41,463 bases of DNA from Actinomadura opuntiae (GCF_030283205.1 NZ_JASNWF010000041.1:1-41463); one strand, 5' to 3'. Positions 1 to 7,802 are shown, counted from the stretch's first letter. A program made the numbers and translations. Notes: generated from the sequence alone by a model not told the origin.

Positions 1-111
1 TTCGCGATGGACTTCGTCCACCCTTGACTTTGGAGCCTCTGCGGCCCCTGAGGCAGCGCCAAGGGGCAGGCTCCGCCTGCCCCGCCCGGGTCGCGCCACC
101 CCACCGCCCCC
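1..111. repeat. Left inverted repeat of the HNH island (cut by window edge)
   Basis: Bases 1-111 are the reverse complement of 1994-2105, with one single-base indel (an extra T on the right) as the only difference. The copy contains a 9-bp hairpin with a TCC triloop (63-83), a 5-bp hairpin with a TTC triloop (8-20) and one strand (21-35) of a stem that is complete in the right copy. The window starts inside the next triloop, so the repeat probably continues to the left. Near-identity over 111 bp suggests recent duplication, gene conversion or a mobile-element end. Confidence 0.9.
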
Positions 112-500
112 GAACCAGAGGACGAAGAGGTTGAGTGGGGAGAGCAGTTCCAGCGCGTATGGGGCACCGGCCTCTCCTCCCAGCAATGCAGAGCAGGTTG
201 GGGGTCTGCTCGCCTTCCATCCCGTGGCTAAGGGAGATGAGAGGGCAGAGGGAGCAGGAAGCGCGTCCCTGGGTTGGTCGGGTTGATGGCCATGGTCTCG
301 ATGGGGCGTGGGGGCAGAGGGCTGGTGTGCCTGTGCCGTTGCTTAGGCCAGATCGTGGTTGGGTCAGCGCACGCTTGGGGTGGTTGCCCCTCGCCCGCTG
401 AGCGAAGCCACCAGCTAGTGCGGGGCCGAGGCCGTCCGGGTTCTGGTCGGTGCAGCGGCCGCTAGCGGAGAGCGGAGGGCTGGGGGCTAATGAGGGCATG
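112..500. other. Gene-free stretch inside the HNH island
   Basis: I see no convincing gene here. Open frames are short and their translations (rich in Gly, Arg and Trp) resemble no known protein, and there is no good ribosome binding site. Base composition is less GC-biased than in the core genes further right. It may be decayed sequence or the 3' part of the element carrying the HNH gene. No tRNA or other RNA gene was recognised. Confidence 0.4.
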
Positions 501-540
501 CCGGTTCGCCCGAGATCCGCTGTGGATTCGGGCGAGCCGG
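501..540 (-). terminator. Hairpin downstream of the HNH gene
   Basis: A long stem-loop starts 21 bases past the HNH stop codon. The two arms run inward from CCGG at both ends, pair over about 17 positions with two wobble pairs and one bulge, and close on a GCTGT loop. It has no T tract, as is common for GC-rich actinobacterial terminators. The position fits a terminator for the minus-strand gene. Confidence 0.5.
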
Positions 541-560
541 TCATGTGAGGGTGGGGCTGG

Positions 561-1832
561 TTATGCGGCCCAGGTGATGGCGGGATCGGGTGGGCCGAGT
601 GTGCCCGGCGGCCCGTTCCCGGTCCGGGTTCTTCGGGCGTCGGGTGGTGGCAGCAGCCGGTACACATACCGCCCGTCGGAATCCTTGCTGACGCCGATCT
701 GGCGTGGGCTGCTGTGTTTGAAGCGGTTATGCCACCCACAGGTGAGCGTGAGCCGATCAATGTCGGTGGGCGAGTTTCCCAGAGCCCAGCCGTGGATGTG
801 GTCGACCTCGCACAACGTCCCCGGAATCTCGCACTCCCGCACCGCACACGTCGGGTAGAGCGTCTCCAGGACCCGGCGTTGCGCGGGGCTGGCGAACCGC
901 TCCCGATACCCGAGGTACAGCGGGTTGTGGCCACGCCCCAAAATCAGCGGCGATACACCGGCCGCAAGAGCGATGCGGCGCACCTGCTCGGCCGGGATCG
1001 GCGTCCCGTCGATGAGACGGCCCGGAACGTTGCCGCCGGTCAGTGTTTCGAGGTCGCAGATGACGGTGACTTTGGTGGCCTTGTGCCCACCGGACAGCAC
1101 ACTCGACAGCGCTGCGGCTGTTCGTTCGGCGACGTCGCGGTGGTCCTCTGGCCCGGCCGGCTTGGCCAGCGGGGCGAGTGTGCCGTCCCAGATGGCGGCG
1201 TCTTCGGCGTTCAGCCAGCCTTTGATGTAGCGGCCGCCGTCCAGGGAGCCGGTGCTGGTGATCCAGGACTTGGCGTAGCCGCGCTTGGCGTCCTCGGGTT
1301 CGTGTTCGGTGTCGTCGCGTTCGGCGATGACGTCGCGGATGCGGTGGCCGAACACCGCGATCTTCCCCGGTGAGAAGCCCTGGCCGACCATTTCCAGCAG
1401 CTTGTTCTCTGCCTTGGCGCAGTCGGTGTCGTCCAGCCGGGCTACTGAGTCGGCGACCGTGGCGGCGTAGCCGTAGGACAGCTCTCCGGCCGCCAGTTGC
1501 TCGGTCACCTGCGGTAGGCGGTGGCGTTGCCGGGCGAGGGTGAGGCGTTCTTTGGCGCGGTTCTCCCGCATCCCCAGCCGAGATCGCAGCCACGCCCGCG
1601 TGGACGGATATCCCCACCTCTGCTGCTCTCCGGTGGCGTCGACGCGGCCGATGAATCCGGCCAGTGCGCTTTCCTGCATATCGCAGGCGGCGGCCAGGTC
1701 TTCGGTGAGTTCCAGGCACGCGGCCGCCGATTCCGGGGCTTGTCGCTGGGCGAGTTCGGTGGCGATCGTTGAGAGCGCGTTCACCAATTCCATGGTGGAC
1801 GCGCCCTCAAGGTCGACCGTCACTGACTGCAT
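561..1832 (-). CDS. DUF222/13E12-type HNH endonuclease
   Basis: A 423-residue protein with the two-part build of actinobacterial DUF222-HNH proteins. A helical N-terminal region of about 300 residues is followed by a C-terminal HNH nuclease domain (about residues 330-375). The HNH domain shows CEVDHIHG, with the Asp-His pair near 344-345, and CGWHNRFKH at the end. The family includes the repeated 13E12 proteins of Mycobacterium tuberculosis; the DNA target and role are unknown. An upstream ATG at 1850 is in frame, but the ATG at 1832 sits 6 bases after a TACACT box, which favours a leaderless start there. The gene lies alone between long inverted repeats and is less GC-rich than its neighbours, which suggests a mobile or transferred unit. 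Confidence 0.85.
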   Translation of the reverse strand: MQSVTVDLEGASTMELVNALSTIATELAQRQAPESAAACLELTEDLAAACDMQESALAGFIGRVDATGEQQRWGYPSTRAWLRSRLGMRENRAKERLTLARQRHRLPQVTEQLAAGELSYGYAATVADSVARLDDTDCAKAENKLLEMVGQGFSPGKIAVFGHRIRDVIAERDDTEHEPEDAKRGYAKSWITSTGSLDGGRYIKGWLNAEDAAIWDGTLAPLAKPAGPEDHRDVAERTAAALSSVLSGGHKATKVTVICDLETLTGGNVPGRLIDGTPIPAEQVRRIALAAGVSPLILGRGHNPLYLGYRERFASPAQRRVLETLYPTCAVRECEIPGTLCEVDHIHGWALGNSPTDIDRLTLTCGWHNRFKHSSPRQIGVSKDSDGRYVYRLLPPPDARRTRTGNGPPGTLGPPDPAITWAA

Positions 1833-1838
1833 ACCTAA

Positions 1839-1844
1839 AGTGTA
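1839..1844 (-). promoter_or_regulatory. -10 box of the HNH gene
   Basis: Read on the minus strand this is TACACT, ending 6 bases before the ATG at 1832. That spacing puts the transcription start at or next to the start codon. No clear -35 hexamer is visible. Confidence 0.45.
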
Positions 1845-1993
1845 CCCCAAGTGACCGACAATTGCGCGCCGAGCGGGGCCCTTCTTTCTTGCTGATCAGT
1901 GGAAAAATATTGCTCAGTTCACCCCGACCCCCCTGCCTTTGGCTGGTCGGTGAATTGTTCCTTTCAGGTGGTTTGTTGAGCACGCGGACGGAT

Positions 1994-2105
1994 GGGGGCG
2001 GTGGGGTGGCGCGACCCGGGCGGGGCAGGCGGAGCCTGCCCCTTTGGCGCTGCCTCAGGGGCCGCAGAGGCTCCAAAGTCAAGGGTGGACGAAGTCCATC
2101 GCGAA
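1994..2105. repeat. Right inverted repeat of the HNH island
   Basis: This 112-bp copy matches the reverse complement of 1-111 except for one extra T in the run at 2043-2045. It contains a perfect 9-bp hairpin with a GGA triloop (2022-2042) and runs into the cloverleaf at 2071-2135. A weaker outer palindrome also exists: 1998-2012 is the exact reverse complement of 2154-2168. The whole right-hand element therefore spans about 1998-2168. Beyond it, 2169-2305 shows no gene or further repeat that I recognise. Confidence 0.9.
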
Positions 2106-2135
2106 GCGACGCCGAAGGCGCCCTTGACTTTGGAG
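2071..2135. repeat. Cloverleaf palindrome with three GAA triloop hairpins
   Basis: An outer 15-bp perfect stem (CTCCAAAGTCAAGGG at 2071-2085 with its complement at 2121-2135) encloses three hairpins placed end to end. They are TGGAC-GAA-GTCCA (2086-2098), TCGC-GAA-GCGA (2099-2109) and CGCC-GAA-GGCG (2110-2120). Every base is either paired or in a GAA triloop, and no linker bases separate the helices, so the folded strand would form a perfect four-way junction. The middle arm contains GCGAAGC, known as an unusually stable DNA mini-hairpin. The function is unknown; it could act as DNA (recombinase or nuclease site) or as RNA. Confidence 0.85.
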
Positions 2136-2305
2136 GGGCGGCCCCGTACGCCAGCGCCACCCCACCGCACGGCCAACCCCTCCGCCTCTGCCCCAAACAC
2201 CCTTTTACGAGCTGCTAATGCAGGCAGCAGGGCGCTTCAAAAGTCCACGCCGGGCGATGGGTGCGAGAAAGGAGCCGAGATCACCAGGACGGCGGGGGAC
2301 GTGGG

Positions 2306-2986
2306 CTAGAAGAGGGTGCCCTCGTGTTCGATGCCTCGGAGGGTGTCGTAGTCGAGGGTGACGCAGCTTATGCCGCGGTCGGTGGCGAGGACGCGGGCCT
2401 GGGGCTTGATCTCCTGGGCGGCGAAGATTCCGCGGACCGGCGCCAGGTGGGGGTCGCGGTTCAGCAGTTCCAGGTACCGGGTCAGCTGCTCGACGCCGTC
2501 GATCTCACCGCGCCGCTTGATCTCGACGGCGACGGTGGCGCTGTCGGAGTCGCGGCAGAGGATGTCGACCGGGCCGATCGCGGTGGGGTATTCGCGGCGG
2601 ATCAGTGTCCAGCCCTCGCCGAGGGTGGTGATGTGCTCGGCGAGCAGTTCCTGCAGGTGCGCCTCGACGCCGTCCTTGCGCAGGCCCGGGTCCAGGCCGA
2701 GTTCGTGGCTGGTGTCGTGGAGGATCTCCTGGATGGTGAGGATCAGCCGCTCGCCCGACTTGCCGTGCGTGACCGTCCAGCGGGCGATCGCGCCGTTGTC
2801 CTCGTAGGGCTCCTCGCGCAGGGAGCAGGGCGGGTTCATCCAGTTCAGCGGCTTGTAGGCGCGGTCGTCGGCATGGATGCTGACGCTGCCGTCCGCCTTG
2901 ATCAGGACGAGCCTGAGGGCCATGGGCAGGTGAGCGGTGAGCTTGCCGGCGTAGTCGACGCTGCAGCGGGCGATAACGAGACGCAC
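2306..2986 (-). CDS. nucS: Mismatch-specific endonuclease NucS/EndoMS
   Basis: NucS cleaves both strands at mispaired bases and starts the non-canonical mismatch repair used by actinobacteria, which lack MutS/MutL. The protein has 226 residues. An N-terminal DNA-binding/dimerisation region opens with VRLVIARCSVDY and includes the family hallmark DDRAYKPLNWMNPP. The C-terminal RecB-like nuclease carries PVDIL and VEIKRRG (about D141, E155, K157). The last residues, EGTLF, fit the short C-terminal beta-clamp-binding tail of the family. Starts at upstream codons are possible, but the GTG at 2986 gives the usual N-terminus and lies 8 bases after a TAAGGT box. The gene appears monocistronic. Confidence 0.95.
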   Translation of the reverse strand: MRLVIARCSVDYAGKLTAHLPMALRLVLIKADGSVSIHADDRAYKPLNWMNPPCSLREEPYEDNGAIARWTVTHGKSGERLILTIQEILHDTSHELGLDPGLRKDGVEAHLQELLAEHITTLGEGWTLIRREYPTAIGPVDILCRDSDSATVAVEIKRRGEIDGVEQLTRYLELLNRDPHLAPVRGIFAAQEIKPQARVLATDRGISCVTLDYDTLRGIEHEGTLF

Positions 2987-2994
2987 GCTGCACA

Positions 2995-3000
2995 ACCTTA
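2995..3000 (-). promoter_or_regulatory. -10 box of nucS
   Basis: Read on the minus strand this is TAAGGT, 8 bases before the GTG start of nucS. There is no Shine-Dalgarno sequence in between, so the nucS mRNA is probably leaderless. The box is the main support for starting at 2986. Confidence 0.5.
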
Positions 3001-3026
3001 GTTCGGCCGTGAACCCCGCGTGACCG

Positions 3027-4226
3027 TCATGCGAGACCCGCGTACGCGCGGCACTCGTCGCGGTCGGTGGGCAGGCCCCAGTCGCGCAGGATCTCCATGA
3101 GGTTGACCCACTGCCAGCTGTCGTCCGGCAGGTCGGCGATGGTCCGGACGGTCCGCTGCTGGACGGGTGTGAGGGAGGTGTAGGGCGGGAGTGGGGGAGA
3201 CGGCTCGCCGAAGGCCAGTTTCAGCGCGGCCGCGGCCATGGGGAAGGACGTCTCGTCGGACGTGCGGGACAGGCCGTCGAGGACGGCGTCGGCGGCTTCG
3301 GGCGGGGCGTCGTCCAGCGCGGCGAGGCAGGTGGCCGAGTAGAGGCGCAGGTCGCCGTTGAGGAAGGCGACGGGCGGACCGGGCATCTCGGGCGGCGTGA
3401 CGGTGGTGGCGGCGAGTTCGGCGATGACCGGTCGTTCGGTGACGCCGAACCCAAGGAGGGCGACGGCGGCGGCCCAGCGGGGGAGGGGCTCGTCGCCCGC
3501 CAGGTGCTCGCGGAGCGGGGGGATCAGGTCGCGGTCGTCCAGCAGTCCGGCGGAGACGAGCGCGGTGGCGGTGACGGCGGGATCGGTCTCGGTGCCGAGC
3601 AGCGTCCGCAGCGCCGGCAGTGAGGCGGCGGCCTCCTCGGGGAACCAACCGAGCGTGTAAGCGGCCGCGGAGCGGACCTGCGCGTCGGCGTCGGCGAGCA
3701 GGGCGCGGACAAGGGGCAGCCCGGACCGGACGGCGTCGTAGGCGGCCAGTTCGGCTTCGGCGTTGCTCAGCAGGTAGCCGGCGTCCACCAGTTCGCGGTG
3801 CCGCCTCCGGGACGGGTCGTCGGCCTCCTCGGCCCAGGCGTCCAGACGGCGTTCCTCGTCGGCGGGGTCGGCGGCGCGCATCCGGGCGACCTCGCGCCGC
3901 CAGCCGGCGATGTCGACGCCGGACGGCAGGTGCGACTCGTCGAAGCCGATGGCCATCCCGGCCGCCAGGTACAGCAGGTCGTCGCGGTCGGGTGTCGCCG
4001 GGTCGGCGGCGAGGGCCAGCAGGAACGGCACCGCGGGGCCGGACGCCGGGTAGCGGTTGCCCTGGTGGTAGATGCTCGCGTAGAGCGCGTGCAGCGCGTC
4101 GCGGCGTTCCTCCTGGTCCGGTGCGCGGAGCGTCCGCAGCAGGGCCGGGACGTCGTCCGCGGAACCGTAGGCGTGCCTGAGGCCGCTCCAGTCGATGCCG
4201 TCCAGCCCGGCCAGCAGATCGTCCAT
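3027..4226 (-). CDS. HEAT-repeat protein
   Basis: A soluble protein of 399 residues made of helical repeats of the HEAT/PBS-lyase type. Examples are VPALLRTLRAPDQEERRDAL near the N-terminus and LPLVRALLADADAQVRSAAA in the middle. Such repeats form curved scaffolds for protein binding; no catalytic motif is visible and the partner is unknown. The frame is open further upstream to 4283, but the ATG at 4226 begins a natural N-terminus (MDDLLAGLDGIDW) and upstream residues look non-coding. It ends about 40 bp from the start of nucS and could be transcribed towards it. Confidence 0.8.
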   Translation of the reverse strand: MDDLLAGLDGIDWSGLRHAYGSADDVPALLRTLRAPDQEERRDALHALYASIYHQGNRYPASGPAVPFLLALAADPATPDRDDLLYLAAGMAIGFDESHLPSGVDIAGWRREVARMRAADPADEERRLDAWAEEADDPSRRRHRELVDAGYLLSNAEAELAAYDAVRSGLPLVRALLADADAQVRSAAAYTLGWFPEEAAASLPALRTLLGTETDPAVTATALVSAGLLDDRDLIPPLREHLAGDEPLPRWAAAVALLGFGVTERPVIAELAATTVTPPEMPGPPVAFLNGDLRLYSATCLAALDDAPPEAADAVLDGLSRTSDETSFPMAAAALKLAFGEPSPPLPPYTSLTPVQQRTVRTIADLPDDSWQWVNLMEILRDWGLPTDRDECRAYAGLA

Positions 4227-4385
4227 GGCGCGGGATTCTGCCAGCCGTCCCTGAGCTGCATAAGCACCCCTAAGACCCCGCATAGGGCCCGATATAAGGA
4301 GTCATCCCGATGTAGGGGTGGGCGCCTTAAGACGAACCTCTTGGATGTCGGGTCGTTTCCACGGCCCGCGACGGGAGGAGGGGCC

Positions 4386-4574
4386 GTGTACCACCACGAC
4401 ATCATGTACTCGATCGCGCAGGAGCGGGGCCGCGAGCGGCGGGCCGAGGCGCGCGCGGCCCGGAACGCGGCGAAGGTGCGGCGGGCCCGCGAGTTCTGGG
4501 ACGAGCGGCTGCAGCAGCTCGCGCGCCCGGCGCGGCGGCCGTCCCGGCGGCGCGGAGCGGCGCCGGCGGGCTGA
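4386..4574 (+). CDS. Small basic protein of unknown function
   Basis: A 62-residue protein starting at GTG 4386, with a strong GGGAGGAG ribosome binding site just upstream. The N-terminus YHHDIMYSIAQERGRERR is followed by an Arg/Ala-rich, probably helical stretch and a very basic tail. Short actinobacterial proteins with a similar MYxIAxER-like start are common, but their function is not established. A nucleic-acid-binding or membrane-associated role would fit the charge but is a guess. The stop codon lies in the loop of a strong hairpin (4559-4585). Confidence 0.55.
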   Translation: MYHHDIMYSIAQERGRERRAEARAARNAAKVRRAREFWDERLQQLARPARRPSRRRGAAPAG

Positions 4575-4585
4575 CCGCCGGCGCC
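4559..4585 (+). terminator. GC-rich terminator hairpin overlapping the stop codon
   Basis: Perfect 11-bp stem GGCGCCGGCGG (4559-4569) with CCGCCGGCGCC (4575-4585) around a 5-base loop that holds the TGA stop of the small basic protein. There is no T tract. Confidence 0.55.
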
Positions 4586-4712
4586 CGGCCGCGGGCCGGC
4601 GGCGAGCCCGCCGCATGGCGCAAGTAAGGATCTCTGTCAAGCCTGGAATTGTCGGGATGCCGTGATTAGCGTCGCGGGTGGTGGGTGTCATCCGTCTGCG
4701 AAAGGACCCGCA

Positions 4713-5099
4713 ATGTCCCTCGACGTGACCCCGGAACTCCTGGAGACGGCTCGGCAGGGCGAGGTCGGCGACAAAGAGTTCGTCGAGTGCATCAGGACGT
4801 CCCTCCCGTACGCCTGGGAAATGATCAGCGGCCTGGTGGCGCGGCTGCAGGTGGACGGCGGCGAGTTCGCCGACAACCTGACGCCGCCGCCGGACGAGCG
4901 GGCCCGCGGCCAGTTGCTGCGGGTGCTGGCGAGCGACGCGATGCGCGGGGCGCTGGAGCGCTACTTCGGAATGAAGCTGGCGTTCCAGAACTGCCACCGC
5001 GTCGCGGTCTTCCCGTCCGGTGATTCGGAGTCGTACCGCACGTTCGTCACGGCGCGCGAGCAGATCCTCAATCAGTCCCCCGAACTCCGCGACTGCTGA
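4713..5099 (+). CDS. SCO5389-family conserved protein
   Basis: A 128-residue soluble protein that closely follows an actinobacterial family I know from Streptomyces as SCO5389-like. Conserved stretches are TSLPYAWEMISGLVARLQ, GGEFADNLTPPPDE and KLAFQNCHRVAVFP, and the C-terminus is NQSPELRDC. The function is not known and there is no signal peptide or membrane segment. The ATG at 4713 is chosen because AAAGGA lies 6 bases upstream and the N-terminus MSLDVTPELLE matches the family; the frame is open 5' to 4662. An 18-bp terminator stem follows. Confidence 0.85.
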   Translation: MSLDVTPELLETARQGEVGDKEFVECIRTSLPYAWEMISGLVARLQVDGGEFADNLTPPPDERARGQLLRVLASDAMRGALERYFGMKLAFQNCHRVAVFPSGDSESYRTFVTAREQILNQSPELRDC

Positions 5100-5104
5100 A
5101 TCGC

Positions 5105-5148
5105 GACGCGGCGCGCCGTCCCTTCGCGATGGGACGGCGCGCCGCGTC
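5105..5148. terminator. Bidirectional terminator with 18-bp perfect stem
   Basis: Bases 5105-5122 and 5131-5148 are perfect reverse complements, separated by the 8-base loop TTCGCGAT. It starts 5 bases after the SCO5389-like gene and its far arm overlaps the stop codon of the convergent LLM gene, so it can serve both strands. No T tract. Confidence 0.75.
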
Positions 5149-6133
5149 ATTGCAGGGCGGCGCGGGCTTTCGGGAGGACCTCCGCGCCGAGGCGGGCGAT
5201 GTTGCCGAGCGTCGCGCGATGCGATCCGGCGGCCTCGACCAGCAGGATGAGGTGGCGGATCCCGGTGCGCTCGGCGGTCGCGACGAGCGATGCGGCGCAG
5301 TCGTCGGGGGAGCCGACGGGGTGCAGGTCGCACAGGTGGCGGGTGTAGGCGGCGGGGTCGCGGGACGGCCGGGGACGGTCGTCCACGGGCACGTATCCGT
5401 CCAGGCCGGGCCCGAGCCAGCGCGGCATCTCGGCCAGCAGCGTCCGGACGGCCTGCTCGCGGGTGTCGGCGACCTGCGCGAGGTGCGTGGAGATGTGCGG
5501 CAGTTCAGGGAGGCCGTGCCGTTCGACGGCCGCGGCTTTCTCCGCGTCGCCGACGTGCATTCCCAGAAGCATCGGCAGCCCGCGTTCCGCGGCGATGGCC
5601 TCGGTGGCCGGAGACGTGCAGGCGACCGAAATCGGCGGCGGGACGACCGGGCGGGGCACCACCGGAACTTCGCGAAACGAGAAATGCTCGCCCCGCCAGC
5701 CGAGCCGTTCCGACCTGAGCCAGGCGAGCAGCAGGTCGAGCGATTCGGCGAAGCCTTCCTCGTAACGGCGCAGTCCCGTTCCGAAGACCTCCAGATCGCG
5801 CCAGGGGCCGCCGCGTCCGACGCCGAGCCGGAATCGCCCGCCGGAAAGCAGTGACAGCATCGCCGCCTGTTCCGCGAGTGCCACGGGGTGCTGGTTGGAA
5901 AGGACGCTGACGGCCGTCCCGACGTGGATCCGGCGGGTCGACGCGAGAATGTGACCGGCCATCAGCGGCGCGGACGGGATGACGCCGTAGGACATGAAAT
6001 GGTGCTCGGCCAGCCACACGTCGTCGAATCCGGCCCTCTCGGCGGCGACGGCGGCCTCGACCGTGCGGGTCAGGGCGGCGGCGTCCCCCTGACCGGGATA
6101 GCGGGCGGCGAGCAGGAAGATTCCGAAGCGCAC
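5147..6133 (-). CDS. LLM-class flavin-dependent oxidoreductase
   Basis: A 328-residue luciferase-like monooxygenase-fold protein, which usually binds FMN or F420. It shows RFGIFLLAARYPGQGD at the N-terminus, then the family's GFDDVWLAEHHF near residue 40, VGTAVSVLSNQHPVALAEQ and the phosphate-binding GRFRLGVGRGG near 105. The substrate cannot be told from sequence. I place the start at GTG 6133; an in-frame ATG at 6190 would add 19 residues unlike the family and would overlap the divergent dehydrogenase start. The 55 bases between the two starts must hold both promoters. The stop lies in a shared terminator. Confidence 0.85.
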   Translation of the reverse strand: MRFGIFLLAARYPGQGDAAALTRTVEAAVAAERAGFDDVWLAEHHFMSYGVIPSAPLMAGHILASTRRIHVGTAVSVLSNQHPVALAEQAAMLSLLSGGRFRLGVGRGGPWRDLEVFGTGLRRYEEGFAESLDLLLAWLRSERLGWRGEHFSFREVPVVPRPVVPPPISVACTSPATEAIAAERGLPMLLGMHVGDAEKAAAVERHGLPELPHISTHLAQVADTREQAVRTLLAEMPRWLGPGLDGYVPVDDRPRPSRDPAAYTRHLCDLHPVGSPDDCAASLVATAERTGIRHLILLVEAAGSHRATLGNIARLGAEVLPKARAALQ

Positions 6134-6188
6134 GTCCCGGTCGTACCCGGCATCCGGCGGTGCCGAGCGCTCTGGGAGACTGCCGTGC

Positions 6189-7775
6189 ATGACTGGTGGT
6201 TCGTTCAGCAGGGTCGGGGTCGTCGGACTGGGGACCATGGGCGCGGGCATCGCCGAGGTGCTGGCGCGCGGCGGCCTGGCGGTCGTCGGCATCGAGGTGA
6301 ACCAGGACGCGCTGGAGCGCGGCCGCGGCCATCTGGAGAAGTCCACGGGGCGCGCGGTGAAGCGCGGCAGGCTCACCGAGGACGCGCAGCGCGAGATCCT
6401 CGGCCGGGTCGCGCTGTCCACCGACTTCGCCGACCTCGGCGACTGCGACCTGGTCATCGAGGCGGTGCCGGAGCGCCTGGACCTCAAGCGCAAGGTGTTC
6501 GCGACCCTGGACGGGGTGTGCCGCGCCGACGCCGTCCTCGCCACCAACACCTCGTCGCTGTCGGTCACCGACATCGCGGTCACCACGAACCGCCCCACCA
6601 AGATCGTCGGGGTGCACTTCTTCAACCCCGCGCCGGTGATGAAGCTGGTCGAGGTCATCCGCACGGTGCTCACCGAGCCGGAGGCCGTCGACCGCGTCGC
6701 CGCCCTGGTGACCGGCCTCGGCAAGACCCCCGTCACCATCGGCGACCGCGCCGGGTTCGTCGCGAACCGGCTGCTGTTCGGCTACCTCAACCAGGCCGCC
6801 GGGATGCTGGAGTCGGGGCACGCGACCCGCGACGACATCGACACCGCGATGACGGCGGGCGCCGGGCTGCCGATGGGCCCGTTCACCCTCATGGACCTGA
6901 TCGGGCTCGACACCTGCCTGGAGGTGCTGGAGGCGATCCACGCCGAGACCCGCGACCGGCGGCACGCCCCGTCCCCGCTGCTGCGCGAGCTGGTCACCGC
7001 CGGGCTGCTCGGCCGCAAGACCGGCCGCGGCTTCTACGACCACGGTGCCCCGAAGGACGAGGCGCCCGCGCGGGCGGACGGACCCGCGCCCGTCGTCGGC
7101 GTCCTCGGCGCGGGCGCCCTCGCCGACGCGTTCGCCGCGCTGTGCGACCGCGCCGGCGCGCAGGTCCGCGATGCCGCCGCCGACCTCGCCGACTGCGACC
7201 TGATCGTCGAGGCGTCCGGCGATGCCGACGCCGGCCGCGAGCTGCTCGCCGCCGCCGCGCAGGCCGCCAAGCCGGACGCGATCCTCGCCGTCACGTCCGC
7301 CACCGTCCCGGTGGCGGAGGCGGCGATGGCGTCCGGACGTCCCGCCGACGTCGTCGGCCTCCACCTGCCGGACCTGCCTTCAACGGACAGGGCCGGCACG
7401 CTCGCCGAGATCGCGGAGACCGTCGCGACCGGCCCCGGCGTCGCCGACCGCGCCGCCGCCCTGGCCGGACGGCTCGGCCTCACCGTCGTCCGCTGCCGCG
7501 CCCGCGCCGGCTTCATCGTGGACGCGCTGCGCTTCCCCTACCTCAACGACGCCGCCGCGATGCTCGGCGCCGGCTACGCCGACCCCGACTCGATCGACGC
7601 CGCGATGACGCTCGGCTGCGGCTACCCGACCGGCCCGATCGCCGACCTGGACCGCCTCGGAGTCGACCGCGCGGTCGCCGTCCTGCGCGCGCTGTACGCC
7701 GAGACGCGCGAGCCGGCGCTGGCGCCCGTGCCGCTGCTGACCGAGCACGTCACCGCCGGACGCCCGCTCCGCTGA
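6189..7775 (+). CDS. 3-hydroxyacyl-CoA (3-hydroxybutyryl-CoA) dehydrogenase, tandem-domain
   Basis: NAD-dependent oxidation of 3-hydroxyacyl-CoA to 3-ketoacyl-CoA. The first half is canonical: GxGxxG at residues 13-18 (GLGTMG), TNTSSLS with Ser122, GVHFFNP with His143, Glu155 and Asn193, then the helical C-domain ending GRKTGRGFYDH. The second half (about 300-528) repeats the layout but is worn: NTSSLS has become VTSATVP, HFFNP has become HLPDL, and the C-domain equivalent is GFIVDALRFPYLN. At 528 residues it is nearly double the usual 280-300. It is probably active through the first half, with the second structural. Similar double-length enzymes are annotated in Streptomyces. Confidence 0.9.
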   Translation: MTGGSFSRVGVVGLGTMGAGIAEVLARGGLAVVGIEVNQDALERGRGHLEKSTGRAVKRGRLTEDAQREILGRVALSTDFADLGDCDLVIEAVPERLDLKRKVFATLDGVCRADAVLATNTSSLSVTDIAVTTNRPTKIVGVHFFNPAPVMKLVEVIRTVLTEPEAVDRVAALVTGLGKTPVTIGDRAGFVANRLLFGYLNQAAGMLESGHATRDDIDTAMTAGAGLPMGPFTLMDLIGLDTCLEVLEAIHAETRDRRHAPSPLLRELVTAGLLGRKTGRGFYDHGAPKDEAPARADGPAPVVGVLGAGALADAFAALCDRAGAQVRDAAADLADCDLIVEASGDADAGRELLAAAAQAAKPDAILAVTSATVPVAEAAMASGRPADVVGLHLPDLPSTDRAGTLAEIAETVATGPGVADRAAALAGRLGLTVVRCRARAGFIVDALRFPYLNDAAAMLGAGYADPDSIDAAMTLGCGYPTGPIADLDRLGVDRAVAVLRALYAETREPALAPVPLLTEHVTAGRPLR

Positions 7776-7790
7776 GCGTCCGGGGCTGAA

Positions 7791-7796
7791 TATCCT
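7791..7796 (+). promoter_or_regulatory. -10 box for the small zinc-ribbon gene
   Basis: TATCCT ends 6 bases before the ATG at 7803, a spacing expected for a leaderless transcript. No ribosome binding site lies between. Confidence 0.45.
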
Positions 7797-7802
7797 GGGC
7801 GC

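Noticed and set aside
501..540. Possible tRNA, because the hairpin contains GGTTCG-like bases
   Set aside because: No cloverleaf with anticodon arm and acceptor stem can be drawn. A simple long stem-loop explains the sequence.
4265..4320. CACCCCT/AGGGGTG inverted pair between the HEAT gene and the small basic gene
   Set aside because: Only 7 bp with a 42-base spacing, within chance for this composition.
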